DNA of 64,000 nt, taken from Paraburkholderia ginsengisoli NBRC 100965. Lineage in GTDB: Bacteria > Pseudomonadota > Gammaproteobacteria > Burkholderiales > Burkholderiaceae. The notes beneath the pieces are model-generated. The model was not told the DNA's origin. It did no database searches and was given only the letters and a program-made list of their open reading frames with translations. The translations under genes were made by a program, and so were the position numbers. The stretch is from the NCBI RefSeq assembly GCF_000739735.1, contig NZ_BBJF01000009.1:1-64000 (forward strand), given 5' to 3'. Shown here piece by piece: positions 17,138 through 26,048 of this stretch; the first letter of the stretch is position 1; every line of letters starts with the position of its first letter.

Positions 17138-17988
17138 TGCAGTTCAGTTCGATGCAAGTCAGTATTCCGCTCGCGCGTGATGGGCATAATGCTCGCCCCG
17201 CTCGCGGCGCCGCAGCCGCTCTGCAAACCGCCGTCGCCGTGTTGCGCCGCTACGCGCCGGTCGTGCTGCCGGCGCTGATGCTCGCGCTGCCGACGCTGTC
17301 GTTCGCGCAAACCGCCGGCCTGCCCGCGTTCAACACGAGCCCCGGCCCGAACGGCGGGACCACCTACTCGCTGAGCGTGCAGACGATGCTGCTGCTCACG
17401 ATGCTGTCGTTCCTCCCGGCGATGGTGCTGATGATGACGAGCTTCACGCGCATCATCATCGTGTTGTCGCTGCTGCGCCAGGCGCTCGGCACGACCACCA
17501 CGCCGCCGAATCAGGTGCTGGTCGGTCTCGCGATGTTTCTCACGCTGTTCGTGATGTCGCCGGTGCTCGACAAGGCCTATAACGAAGGCTACAAGCCGTT
17601 TTCGGAAGGCACGATCGCGATGGATCAAGCGGTCTCGCGCGGCGTCGCGCCGTTCAAGACCTTCATGCTGCGTCAGACCCGCGAAAGCGATCTCGCGCTA
17701 TTCGCCCGCATCTCGCACGCCGCGCCGATGCAAGGTCCGGAGGACGTGCCGCTGTCGCTGCTGGTGCCGTCGTTCGTGACGAGCGAGTTGAAGACCGGCT
17801 TCACGATCGGCTTCACGATTTTCATCCCGTTCCTCATCATCGACATGGTGGTAGCGAGCGTGCTGATGTCGATGGGCATGATGATGGTGTCGCCCGCCAC
17901 GATCTCGCTGCCGTTCAAGCTGATGCTGTTCGTGCTGGTCGACGGCTGGCAGTTGCTGCTCGGCTCGCTCGCGCAGAGTTTCGTTTAA
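17137..17988 (+). CDS. fliP: FliP, export gate protein
   Basis: 283-residue polytopic FliP forming the core of the export gate with FliQ and FliR. A cleavable signal-type segment (YAPVVLPALMLALPTLSFAQ) precedes TSFTRIIIVLSLLRQALGTTTTPPNQVL and VPSFVTSELKTGFTIGFTIFIPFLIIDMVVASVLMSMGMMM, both diagnostic. The ATG at 17137 overlaps the last base of fliO (TAATG); a longer in-frame reading runs inside fliO and is rejected. About 25 N-terminal residues precede the hydrophobic segment. Confidence 0.96.
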   Translation: MQFSSMQVSIPLARDGHNARPARGAAAALQTAVAVLRRYAPVVLPALMLALPTLSFAQTAGLPAFNTSPGPNGGTTYSLSVQTMLLLTMLSFLPAMVLMMTSFTRIIIVLSLLRQALGTTTTPPNQVLVGLAMFLTLFVMSPVLDKAYNEGYKPFSEGTIAMDQAVSRGVAPFKTFMLRQTRESDLALFARISHAAPMQGPEDVPLSLLVPSFVTSELKTGFTIGFTIFIPFLIIDMVVASVLMSMGMMMVSPATISLPFKLMLFVLVDGWQLLLGSLAQSFV

Positions 17989-18010
17989 CCCATTTTTTGG
18001 CGCACTCACC

Positions 18011-18280
18011 ATGACACCTGAAGCCGTCATGACGCTGGCCCACCAGGCGATGTACGTCGGCCTGGTGCTGGCCGCTCCGCTTTTGTTCGTCGCGCTGATC
18101 GTCGGTCTGGTGGTGAGTCTGTTTCAGGCGGCCACGCAGATCAACGAGTCGACGCTCTCGTTCATTCCGAAGCTGCTCGCGATCGCCGTCACGATGGTAA
18201 TCGCCGGCCCGTGGATGCTGACGACGATGCTCGACTATCTGCGTCACACGCTCACCAGCATTCCGACGCTCGTCAACTGA
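18011..18280 (+). CDS. fliQ: FliQ, export gate protein
   Basis: 89-residue, two-transmembrane-helix export gate subunit (AMYVGLVLAAPLLFVALIVGLVVSLFQAATQINE and FIPKLLAIAVTMVIAGPWMLTTML). Size and the FQAATQINESTLSFIPK loop are typical. It sits between fliP and fliR with short spacers. Confidence 0.96.
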   Translation: MTPEAVMTLAHQAMYVGLVLAAPLLFVALIVGLVVSLFQAATQINESTLSFIPKLLAIAVTMVIAGPWMLTTMLDYLRHTLTSIPTLVN

Positions 18281-18305
18281 GCGGCGCGCCGCCGCTCCTC
18301 CCGCC

Positions 18306-19088
18306 ATGTTCACGGTCACTTACGCTCAACTGAATGGCTGGCTGACCGCGTTCCTCTGGCCGTTCGCGCGCATCGCCGCATTGATCGCCACCGCGCCGGT
18401 GCTCAGCAATGTGTCGATGCCCGCGCGCGTGAAGATCGGCCTCGCCGCCTTCACCACCATCATCGTCGCGCCGACCATCGGCGCGATGCCGCAAGTCACC
18501 GTGTTTTCGGCGGCGGGCGTGTGGGTGCTGGTCAACCAGTTCCTGATCGGCATCGCACTCGGCGTGACGATGCAGGTCGTCTTCCAGGCGATCGACGCGA
18601 CCGGCTACTTCATCGGCCTCGGCATGGGCCTCGGCTTCGCGACCTTCTTCGATGCGCAGGCGACCGGCTCGGGCGTGGTGATCTCGCGCTACATGACGAC
18701 CATCGCGATGCTGGTGTTTCTCGCCGTCGACGGTCATTTGCAGATGCTGGCCGCGCTGGTGACGACGTTCCAGTCCGTGCCGGTGTCGGCGAACATGCTC
18801 GCGCCGCATGGCTGGCAGACGCTCGCCAACTGGGGTGGGTCGATTTTCTCGGCGGGGCTGCTGCTGTCGCTGCCGGTGGTCGTAGCACTGCTGATCGCCA
18901 ACCTCGCGCTCGGCATTCTCAATCGCGCGGCGCCGCAGATCGGCGTGTTCCAGATCGGCTTTCCGCTCACGATGCTGGTCGGCCTGCTGCTCGTGCAACT
19001 GATGCTGCCGAACATGATCCCGTTCTTCGTGCGGCTGTTCGACGGCGGCATCGAACAGATGGGTCGCGTCGCGGCGGGGTTGAAGTAG
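18306..19088 (+). CDS. fliR: FliR, export gate protein
   Basis: 260-residue polytopic FliR, the gate subunit that completes the FliPQR spiral and contacts FlhB. Hydrophobic helices run throughout; FWPFARIAALIATAPVLSNVSMPARVKIGLA near the start and RAAPQIGVFQIGFPLTMLVGLLLVQLMLP near the end are signature blocks. Last gene of fliLMNOPQR; a strong terminator follows 27 bases after the stop. Confidence 0.97.
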   Translation: MFTVTYAQLNGWLTAFLWPFARIAALIATAPVLSNVSMPARVKIGLAAFTTIIVAPTIGAMPQVTVFSAAGVWVLVNQFLIGIALGVTMQVVFQAIDATGYFIGLGMGLGFATFFDAQATGSGVVISRYMTTIAMLVFLAVDGHLQMLAALVTTFQSVPVSANMLAPHGWQTLANWGGSIFSAGLLLSLPVVVALLIANLALGILNRAAPQIGVFQIGFPLTMLVGLLLVQLMLPNMIPFFVRLFDGGIEQMGRVAAGLK

Positions 19089-19115
19089 CGCACAAGCGCG
19101 CTTGCCCTGGACATA

Positions 19116-19142
19116 AAAAAACCGGCGCGAGCCGGTTTTTTT
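19116..19142. terminator. Bidirectional terminator between fliR and flgL
   Basis: AAAAAAACCGGC, loop GCGA, GCCGGTTTTTT: a symmetric stem flanked by A and T runs, so it can stop the fliR transcript on plus and the flgKL transcript on minus. It lies between the two convergent stop codons. Confidence 0.9.
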
Positions 19143-19162
19143 ATGGGTGCCGCGTCCGTCCG

Positions 19163-20389
19163 TCAGTTGTTGATGTACTGGAACAGCGACATGTTCTGGA
19201 TCTGCACGAACGCCTGCTGCGATGCCTGCAACGCGGCTTGCTGCATCGTGTACTTGCTGATCGTCGCGACCATGTCGGTCTGCGTCAGGTCTGCGAGGTT
19301 GCTCTGCGCTTGCAGCGAGTTGGTCTGAGTGACGGTTTGCAGCGCCTTCACTTCCTGCTCGCGCCCGCCCACCGACGCCTGCACCGCCGTCACGTTGCTC
19401 AGCGTGTTGCCGAGTTGCGTGAGACCGGTGTTCAACGCGTTCTGCAGGTTCGCAGTCGCCGCCGGATCGCCCGTCACCGGCTGTTGCAGTGCGGCGATCA
19501 TCGCGTTGATGTTGGCGAACACATCTGTGCCCGCCTGGTTGGCCGTCTTGACCGTAAAGGTGTCGCCGTCGGCCGGCGTGCCGGTAATCGCGACAGTCTG
19601 GCCGCCCACCGTGATATTGGCGCCTTCCGTATAGGCTTGCGGCGTGCCCGCAGCGCCAGTGATCGTGTCGGTGATGGTATAGGTCTGCGACGCGCCGCTG
19701 CCGCTGAACTGGATCTGATACGGGTCGGCGTTCGCCGCGTTGGTCGGATCGTTGACCGTCACCGAGCCGATCACGCCGGTACCCTTATTGGCCGAGCTGC
19801 CGCCTGCGACCGGATCCGCATTGACCGCGCCGACGCTCATGAACACGGTAAGGCCGTTGTCGCCCGTCGCCACCTGGTTACTGTCGGTGACCTGCACGGT
19901 GCGCGTGCCGGTATCGCCCGAATAGACGACGGCGCCGCTCGCGTCGGTCGTAAATGCCTGGGTGCTGTTCTGAAATCCGGAGAACAGCGAATTGCCCGCG
20001 CTGTCGGTCGAGTTGGCGTAGGTCAGCAACTGGTCGCGCAGAGATGTCAGCTCGGCAGCGATGGCGCTGCGGTTCGAATCGTTCAGACCGCCGTTGCTCG
20101 CTCTGAGCACTTGCGTATTCACGCTTTGCAGGGTGCTGAGCACGCCGCTGAGCGTCGAGTCCTCGGCCTGCAGCGACGAGAGCGCGGCGCCCTGATTGGT
20201 CGTGTATTGCGACAGCGCCGTCGCCGTCGAACTCAGCTGCACGGCTTGCGCCGCGCCGAGCGGGTTGTCGGCGGCCGTGCTCAGGCTCGTGCCGCTCGAA
20301 ATTTCCTGGTAGATCTGCGACAACTGAGCCTGCTGGTTGCTCATTGTCTCGACGTTCATGCTGAAGTATTGCGAGCTGGAGATACGCAT
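19163..20389 (-). CDS. flgL: FlgL, hook-filament junction protein
   Basis: 408-residue FlgL (HAP3) with flagellin-like ends: MRISSSQYFSMNVETMSNQQAQL at the N terminus and SNLADLTQTDMVATISKYTMQQAALQASQQAFVQIQNMSLFQYIN at the C terminus. The centre is a Thr/Gly/Asn-rich variable domain including VAITGTPADGDTFTVKT, a motif also seen in FlgK and FlgE here. Longer than the enterobacterial protein (about 317) because of that central domain. It follows flgK by 11 bases and is exported after the hook switch. Confidence 0.96.
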   Translation of the reverse strand: MRISSSQYFSMNVETMSNQQAQLSQIYQEISSGTSLSTAADNPLGAAQAVQLSSTATALSQYTTNQGAALSSLQAEDSTLSGVLSTLQSVNTQVLRASNGGLNDSNRSAIAAELTSLRDQLLTYANSTDSAGNSLFSGFQNSTQAFTTDASGAVVYSGDTGTRTVQVTDSNQVATGDNGLTVFMSVGAVNADPVAGGSSANKGTGVIGSVTVNDPTNAANADPYQIQFSGSGASQTYTITDTITGAAGTPQAYTEGANITVGGQTVAITGTPADGDTFTVKTANQAGTDVFANINAMIAALQQPVTGDPAATANLQNALNTGLTQLGNTLSNVTAVQASVGGREQEVKALQTVTQTNSLQAQSNLADLTQTDMVATISKYTMQQAALQASQQAFVQIQNMSLFQYINN

Positions 20390-20400
20390 GGTTCAACGCC

Positions 20401-22392
20401 TTACGAGAAGATGCCGAGCAACGTCTGGAACAGGGTCTGCGCGGTCTGGATGACCTTGCTGTTGGCCTGATAGAGCTGCTGATACTGAAGCAGGTTGGCT
20501 GCTTCCTCATTGATATTCACGCCCGACACGGACTGCTGCGCGGCGGTGATCTGCGTGACGAGCGCGCTTTGCGCGGTGCTCGACGTCTGCACCTGGCTCG
20601 CCTGATTGCCGATGTCGTTCACGTAGGTCGCGTACGCGCTGGTCAGCGTGGACGTGCCGCCCGACATCACCTTCGCGGTGGTCAGGTTCGACAGCAGTTG
20701 CGCGTTGCGGCCGTCGTTGGTCGCACCGGTGTTCGGCCCGATCGAGAACGTGTCGCCGTCCGACGGTGTACCGCTGAGCGTGACCGTCACGCCGTTCATG
20801 CCACCGGCGCTGGTCGAGTTGCTCGGGTTGTCGATCGTCAGCGTCGCGCCCGAGCTGGGCGAGTACGGCACGGCGGTCGTCGCCGAGGTGATCGTGTACG
20901 AAGTCGGCGGCGTGCCGGCCACCGTCACCACCGAGTTCAGCGGGAAACCGGTCAGGCCGGTGCCGGCGGTATAGGTGAGGGTCGACGCCGTGGTCGGCGC
21001 GCTGTAACCGGCCGACACCGTGCCCTGCGTGATCGAGCCGCTGCCGGTGTTCGACGCGGACGCCGAAGCCAGCACCGGCGCCGCCGCCGCGATCGCCGAC
21101 GGCGACGTGGTGGTGAGCGCGAAGCCGTTCAGCGCGCCGCGCGTCGGTTCGACGGAGAACGAGTCGCCCGCTTTCATGGTGCCGGTGGCCGAGAACTGCA
21201 AGCCGCCGATCGGTTTGGTGAGGTCCGTCGCCGAACCCACGATGTTGCCGGTCTGATTGTCGGTGAGCGTGTACGCGGTGCCGTTGTACGACAGCGTGTA
21301 GTCGCCGGTGGTCGGTTGCGTCGCGTCGGCGAATGACGCGGAGAGCGACGCATTGCCCGTGTTCTGCGAATTCGAATACACCGTCGGCGAGCCGACCGTG
21401 AAGAGCGCGCCTCCAGCGGTGCCGTTCAGCGTGATACCGAGTTCGTTCTGCGCGTTCACCTGCGCGGCGAAGCTGGTGGCGATCGCGCCGAGTTTCGCTT
21501 CGGCCGGGTCGAGTGTTTGCGAGCGGAACTGCAGCAGGCCGCCGAGCGTGCCGCCGTCGACTTTGGTGTCGGACAGCGTCTGCGGGGTCGGCGTCGGCTT
21601 CGCGCCGGCCTGGCCGAGATACTGGACCGACAGCTCGCTCGGGTCGGTGGCGGAGGTCGCCGTGCCGAGGTTGAAACTGTTGCCGGCGGACACGAGCGGC
21701 TGGCCGTTGGACATGAACACGCTATAGCCGCCGTTGCTCTGCACGACCGACACGCCGATCAGTTGCGACAGGTTCGACACCGCGAGATCGCGTTGGTCGA
21801 GCAACTGGTTCGGCGGCTGGCCCTGGCTGCTGGCCGCGGTGATCTGCGTGTTCAGCGCGGCGATCTGCTGCGTGAAGCTGTTGATCTGCGTGACCGCATC
21901 GCCCAGTTGAGTGTTGACGCTCGCGCGCAACTGATCGTACTGCTGGCCGGCCGCGTTGATCTGGTTCGCGAGGGTCTGCGCGTCGCTCATCGCGGTCTGC
22001 CGCGTCGCGAGGCTGGACGCGCCGTTGGCGACGTTCTGCAGGCCCGTGAAGTAACCGGTGATGGCGCTCGCGATCCCCGCGGTAGGGCTGCCGACGAGGT
22101 TGTTCAACTGCGCGATCATCGTGTTGTACGCGGACAGCGCGCTACTCGACGATTGCGCGTTGTTCAGTTCGGTCGCGAGGTACTGGCTGTACTGGCGCTG
22201 CACGGTGGTCGTGGACACGCCGCTCGGCAGATAGCCCGAACCGGTGTAGCTGCCGCCGGTTTCCGCATAGACCGGCGTCTCGATCGAATAGCCGGGCGTC
22301 GACGCGTTGCTGATGTTCTCGCCGGTCGTCGTCAAACCCCACTGGGCTGCATTGAGTCCGCTGAGGCCGATAGATAAGAGAGTGCTGGACAT
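20401..22392 (-). CDS. flgK: FlgK, hook-filament junction protein
   Basis: 663-residue FlgK (HAP1). The N terminus SSTLLSIGLSGLNAAQWGLTTTGENISNASTPGYS and the C terminus NINEEAANLLQYQQLYQANSKVIQTAQTLFQTLLGIFS are the conserved axial coiled-coil segments. A central variable region has Thr/Ser-rich beta repeats such as VTLSGTPSDGDTFSIGPN. FlgK forms the first junction layer on the finished hook and is chaperoned by FlgN. A sigma-28-like promoter lies 58 bases upstream. Confidence 0.97.
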   Translation of the reverse strand: MSSTLLSIGLSGLNAAQWGLTTTGENISNASTPGYSIETPVYAETGGSYTGSGYLPSGVSTTTVQRQYSQYLATELNNAQSSSSALSAYNTMIAQLNNLVGSPTAGIASAITGYFTGLQNVANGASSLATRQTAMSDAQTLANQINAAGQQYDQLRASVNTQLGDAVTQINSFTQQIAALNTQITAASSQGQPPNQLLDQRDLAVSNLSQLIGVSVVQSNGGYSVFMSNGQPLVSAGNSFNLGTATSATDPSELSVQYLGQAGAKPTPTPQTLSDTKVDGGTLGGLLQFRSQTLDPAEAKLGAIATSFAAQVNAQNELGITLNGTAGGALFTVGSPTVYSNSQNTGNASLSASFADATQPTTGDYTLSYNGTAYTLTDNQTGNIVGSATDLTKPIGGLQFSATGTMKAGDSFSVEPTRGALNGFALTTTSPSAIAAAAPVLASASASNTGSGSITQGTVSAGYSAPTTASTLTYTAGTGLTGFPLNSVVTVAGTPPTSYTITSATTAVPYSPSSGATLTIDNPSNSTSAGGMNGVTVTLSGTPSDGDTFSIGPNTGATNDGRNAQLLSNLTTAKVMSGGTSTLTSAYATYVNDIGNQASQVQTSSTAQSALVTQITAAQQSVSGVNINEEAANLLQYQQLYQANSKVIQTAQTLFQTLLGIFS

Positions 22393-22702
22393 GCGTCATC
22401 CTGAAGGGCGACACCGCAGACATGCCGCCACGTTACTTGAACATTCTGTTTAACGGCCCACGAGGCGAAAAATTGAGGGCCATTCCGATGCTTGTGCGAC
22501 ATTGTTGCAACGTTTGCGAGGCGCGCGCGGCGCGGTGGTTGGCGGCGCGCCTGTGCGCCCATTTGCGCTTGGTGGTGTGCTGCTTTGCGCGCTGCTTCGT
22601 GTCTCTTCGTCAGCCTGTTCGCGCCACTGCGCGGACGCGTTTTCGACGTGGCAAAACGGGCGAGGCCCTGGACAAACTCCGAGCCCGCTCGTCCCCCTTC
22701 GC
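22393..22702. other. flgK-ycgR intergenic region
   Basis: 310 bases. Holds the sigma-28-like site for flgK (22450-22476). The rest shows no recognisable gene and no U-tailed terminator for ycgR. Confidence 0.6.
22450..22476 (-). promoter_or_regulatory. Sigma-28 (FliA) promoter candidate for flgKL
   Basis: The minus strand reads TCAATTTT, 11 bases, GCCGTTAA. Spacing is exactly that of the consensus TAAAGTTT-N11-GCCGATAA; the -10 half has one mismatch and the -35 half two. It lies 58 bases before the flgK start. Confidence 0.6.
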
Positions 22703-23476
22703 TCAACGCACCAGCGAGCGACGCTTCATTTCCAGCTGCGTAATCAGACGTTGCAGCGTGTTTTCAGCGCTGCCCGGCAGCGTCAGAAAACGGAAACCGA
22801 GTTGATATCGCTGCGTGCCGTTGGGCAGCGCCGTCGAACGGTGCGACACCAGTTGCAGATCGAGCGACAGTCGGCCGAGCCCGCCGAGCGATAGCTCGCA
22901 ATCTTCGAGGCGCGTGCCCATCGGCAATTCGGCGACACGTTCGTCGCTGGTGCGCATGCCGACGCCGCCGAGCGACAGATCGTGCACTTCGAAGCGGAAC
23001 GTGTCGCCGGCGGGCAAACGGCCGCTGCACATATACGGATCGAGAATCGGCGCATCGACGCGGAAATACTCGCGGCGCTGCACGTAAAACAGCACCTCGG
23101 GGAAGTCGGCCTCGAACGCAGGCAGTCCTTCGAAACGGGTCTCGCGCGGCGTGCCGGTCGCGAACTCGACGCGCACGCCGTCCGGCGCCGCGTGAAATTT
23201 GCAGCGCGGCGCGGCCAGCAGGCCCTTGTTCTGATCGGACAACGCGCCCCAATCGAAAGTGAAAGTGCGGCCGCGCACGTCGACGTCGAGCAGGCGCGTC
23301 ACGAGCTGGCCGCCCGCATATTCGACGGTGAGGAAATCGCCGCGATTGACGAGATTGCGTAACTGAACGCCGATCTCCAGCGGATTGCGGCGACCGAAAT
23401 CAGGCGCGCTGTCGTCTTGCGGGGCGTGCGGCTGGCCGTGCGTGTCGGTCTGGCCGTTCGACTGGTTCATATCCAT
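22703..23476 (-). CDS. ycgR: YcgR-type flagellar brake protein (PilZ domain, c-di-GMP)
   Basis: About 257 residues with an N-terminal YcgR domain (NPLEIGVQLRNLVNRGDFLTVEYAGGQLVTRLLDVD) and a C-terminal PilZ domain. The c-di-GMP motifs are present: RREYFRVDAP (RxxxR) and DLSLGGVGM (DxSxxG). YcgR bound to c-di-GMP contacts the rotor/stator and slows swimming. The start is uncertain: the ATG at 23476 is chosen, but ATG at 23470 and 23494 or TTG at 23569 are in frame and none has a good ribosome-binding site. An excellent sigma-28-like promoter lies upstream, so it is probably a late flagellar gene. Confidence 0.9.
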   Translation of the reverse strand: MDMNQSNGQTDTHGQPHAPQDDSAPDFGRRNPLEIGVQLRNLVNRGDFLTVEYAGGQLVTRLLDVDVRGRTFTFDWGALSDQNKGLLAAPRCKFHAAPDGVRVEFATGTPRETRFEGLPAFEADFPEVLFYVQRREYFRVDAPILDPYMCSGRLPAGDTFRFEVHDLSLGGVGMRTSDERVAELPMGTRLEDCELSLGGLGRLSLDLQLVSHRSTALPNGTQRYQLGFRFLTLPGSAENTLQRLITQLEMKRRSLVR

Positions 23477-23608
23477 GGGCTTGCCGGTATGCATGTTCTT
23501 GCGGGCGCGTGCCAGGCTCCTGCCGGGGCTTTCGCGCGGCCTGATCGAAGCCGCGGCACACGCATTCAACCGGAGGTTATAGCGCTTTCCGGTATCGGGT
23601 CTAACTGA

Positions 23609-23635
23609 TTAGCGGCAGCATCCAGCCAAAATTTA
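23609..23635 (-). promoter_or_regulatory. Sigma-28 (FliA) promoter candidate for ycgR
   Basis: The minus strand reads TAAATTTT, 11 bases, GCCGCTAA: one mismatch to each half of the sigma-28 consensus with exact spacing. It is the best match of this type in the window and lies 133 bases before the chosen ycgR start. Confidence 0.75.
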
Positions 23636-23695
23636 GGGGCGTGTAATGAAATATTTGCCGCAAACGTTAAAACGCAATCTGCCCTCGCGGGTGGA

Positions 23696-23717
23696 CCGGC
23701 CGCCTCTCGGCGGCCGG
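23696..23717. terminator. GC hairpin downstream of flgJ
   Basis: CCGGCCGCC, loop TCTC, GGCGGCCGG. It lies 116 bases after the flgJ stop on the minus strand. No T run follows in that direction, so it may be a 3'-end-stabilising or weak termination hairpin. Confidence 0.4.
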
Positions 23718-23832
23718 CCTCGTCCGTCTTGTTATGCACCTGGCCCCGTCGCGTGCATCGTTTTCGATCTGGAACATCGGCTCCTGTCGAGCCGGCACTG
23801 CACCCTGCTTGCATCACTGCATTGGCGGCCGA

Positions 23833-24837
23833 TCAGCCCATCTTCTGCATGATCGACATCAGCTTTTTCGCGTAGTGCGGGTCGGTCGCGTAGCCCGCGC
23901 GCTGCATGCCGTTGGCAAAACCGTTCACGTCGCGCGATGAATTGATCACCTGCGCGTAACGCGGGTTGCCCTTCAGCAGGTTCGCGTAGTCGGTCATCGC
24001 TTCCTGATACGAATCGTACGCGCGGAATTTCTCGACGGTGCGCTGCGGCTTGCCGTTCACGTATTCGGTCGTGACGGTCGACACGGTTTTGCCCGCCCAG
24101 TCTTTGCTCGCCTTGATGCCGAACACGTTGTGGCTGGTCGATCCGTCCGACTTCCTGATTTCGCTCTTGCCCCAGCCCGATTCGAGCGCGGCCTGGCCGA
24201 TGATGAAGCGCGCCGGAATGCCGGTCGCAGCGCTCGCGGCCTGCGCCGGCGCGGCAAGCTTGTCGACGAACGCGTCGACCTTCGGCGAGCTGCCGTCGCC
24301 GCGCAACGGCGGCGTCAACGCGCTGTTCGCCGAGTAACCTTTGCCCATCGCGAGCTGGCCGTTGGCCTGCGCGTTGCCATAGGCCTTCGCAAGCGCGTTG
24401 AGCGCGGCGGTCTGACCTTCGTCGCCGCCCATGCCGCCATTTGCGCCGCCCAGTGCGTTGGCCATGCCGGCGAAGCCGCCCGCTCCGCCTGCTCCACTCG
24501 CGCCGCCCGCCTGGATGCCCTGGTTGCGCATCAGCTGCTTGAGCATCGCGTCGGCCACGCCAATGCCCTTCTTCGACAACTGCTGCGACATCTGCTGATC
24601 CATCATCGACGTGAAGGTCGCGCTGTCGTGCGAATCGAACGGGCCGTCCTGCGGAGTCGCGTCGCGCATGCTCTTGAGCATCATCTGCGTGAAGACGGCG
24701 TCGAACTGCTGCGCGGCCATCTTCATGCCCGCTTGCGGGGATGCCTTGGCTTGCGCGCTCAGACTCGCGAAACCCTGCACGTCGAGCGCGAACCGGCTGG
24801 TCAGGTCGTTCGCGGTATTGGTCGTATCCGAATTCAT
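23833..24837 (-). CDS. flgJ: FlgJ, rod-cap protein with peptidoglycan hydrolase domain
   Basis: 334-residue bifunctional FlgJ. The N-terminal rod-scaffold domain (AAQQFDAVFTQMMLKSMRDATP, STFTSMMDQQMSQQLSKKGIGVADAMLKQL) is joined by a Gly/Ala-rich linker (about 115-160) to a C-terminal glucosaminidase domain. That domain includes PARFIIGQAALESGWGKSEI with the catalytic glutamate, then SHNVFGIKASKDW and TTEYVNG. It bores through peptidoglycan so the rod can pass. AGGAG precedes the ATG. Last gene of flgBCDEFGHIJ. Confidence 0.97.
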   Translation of the reverse strand: MNSDTTNTANDLTSRFALDVQGFASLSAQAKASPQAGMKMAAQQFDAVFTQMMLKSMRDATPQDGPFDSHDSATFTSMMDQQMSQQLSKKGIGVADAMLKQLMRNQGIQAGGASGAGGAGGFAGMANALGGANGGMGGDEGQTAALNALAKAYGNAQANGQLAMGKGYSANSALTPPLRGDGSSPKVDAFVDKLAAPAQAASAATGIPARFIIGQAALESGWGKSEIRKSDGSTSHNVFGIKASKDWAGKTVSTVTTEYVNGKPQRTVEKFRAYDSYQEAMTDYANLLKGNPRYAQVINSSRDVNGFANGMQRAGYATDPHYAKKLMSIMQKMG

Positions 24838-24849
24838 CTGGCGTACTCC

Positions 24850-26046
24850 TTAGATGATTTCCAGGTCGGCGCGCAACGCGCCCGCCGCCTTCATGGCCTG
24901 CAGGATCGACATCAGATCCGCGGGCGTCGCACCGAGTGCGTTGAGCGCCTTCACCACGTCGGCGAGATTCGCGCCGGCGCTCACCAGCTTCAGTGCACCG
25001 TTGTCCTGCTTCATCTGAATCTGCGACTGCTGCGCGACCACGGTCCGGCCGTTCGAGAACGCGCCCGGCTGGCTCACCACCGGCTGCGTGTTGATCACCA
25101 CCGACAGATTGCCGTGCGCGACCGCGCAGTTCTGCAGCGTGACCATCTGGTTCATCACGATCGAGCCGGTGCGCGCGTTCAGGATCACCTTCGCGGCGGC
25201 TTGCGCGGGTCTCACGTCGAGGTTCTGCAATTGCGCCATGAAGGCGACCTGCTGCTCGGGATCGGCCGGCGCGCGCAATTGAATCGTGCGGCCGTCGAGC
25301 GCGGTGGCGGTGCCGCCGCCGAACGCGTTGTTGACCGCAGCGACCACGCGCTGCGTGGTGTCGTAGTCCATCTCGTTCAGGTCGAGCTGCATGGTGCCCG
25401 CTTGCGACACCGAAGTCGGTACCGCGCGTTCGACGATCGCGCCGCCGGCGATGCGGCCCGCCGCCAGCGTGTTGACCTGCACCTTGCTGCCGTTGGCGCT
25501 CGCGCCGGCGCCGCCGACCGCCAGGTTGCCCTGGCCGAGCGCGTACACCTGGCCGTCGGCGCCCTTGAGCGGCGTGAGCAACAGCGTGCCGCCGCGCAAA
25601 CTCTTCGCATTGCCGAGCGACGACACGGTGACGTCGATCTGTTCGCCCGGCCGCGCGAACGGCGGCAGCACCGCCGTCACCATCACCGCGGCGACGTTCT
25701 TCAACTGGATGTTCGACAGCGACGATTGCGAGTTGCTCGACCCCGCCGCCTGGTTGTTGATCGAGATGCCGAGGTTCGCCAGCATGTTGGCGAGCGTCTG
25801 CGTGGTGAACGGCGTCTGCGTGGTCTGGTCGCCGGTGCCGTCCAGACCGACGACGAGGCCGTAGCCGATCAGCGGATTGTCGCGCACGCCCTGGATCTGC
25901 ACGAGGTCTTTCAGGCGCTCGGCATGCGCAGGCGTGGCGGCCGGCAGCGCCGCGCAGGCGAGCGCGACGAACGCGAGCGCGCGGCCGGCGCGCGGGGCGG
26001 CGGCAAAAGCGGCGCGAACTGTGCGGCGAATGGAGACGGTACGCAT
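24850..26046 (-). CDS. flgI: FlgI, flagellar P-ring protein
   Basis: 398-residue periplasmic P-ring subunit. An N-terminal signal peptide ends near ATPAHA, followed by the mature start ERLKDLVQIQGVRDNPLIGYGLVVGLDGTGDQT, which is invariant in the family. The C terminus (NALGATPADLMSILQAMKAAGALRADLEII) is also typical. The ATG at 26046 lies two bases after the flgH stop; an in-frame GTG nine bases earlier is possible. Confidence 0.97.
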   Translation of the reverse strand: MRTVSIRRTVRAAFAAAPRAGRALAFVALACAALPAATPAHAERLKDLVQIQGVRDNPLIGYGLVVGLDGTGDQTTQTPFTTQTLANMLANLGISINNQAAGSSNSQSSLSNIQLKNVAAVMVTAVLPPFARPGEQIDVTVSSLGNAKSLRGGTLLLTPLKGADGQVYALGQGNLAVGGAGASANGSKVQVNTLAAGRIAGGAIVERAVPTSVSQAGTMQLDLNEMDYDTTQRVVAAVNNAFGGGTATALDGRTIQLRAPADPEQQVAFMAQLQNLDVRPAQAAAKVILNARTGSIVMNQMVTLQNCAVAHGNLSVVINTQPVVSQPGAFSNGRTVVAQQSQIQMKQDNGALKLVSAGANLADVVKALNALGATPADLMSILQAMKAAGALRADLEII

Positions 26047-26048
26047 GA

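Larger units (their letters stand above)
23477..23832. other. ycgR-flgJ intergenic region
   Basis: 356 bases. Contains the ycgR sigma-28-like promoter (23609-23635) and a perfect 9-base-pair GC hairpin downstream of flgJ (23696-23717). No credible gene was seen. Confidence 0.6.

Noticed and set aside
18521..20470. Long plus-strand open frame across fliR and opposite flgL
   Set aside because: It runs through a strong bidirectional terminator and two certain genes, with non-protein-like composition.
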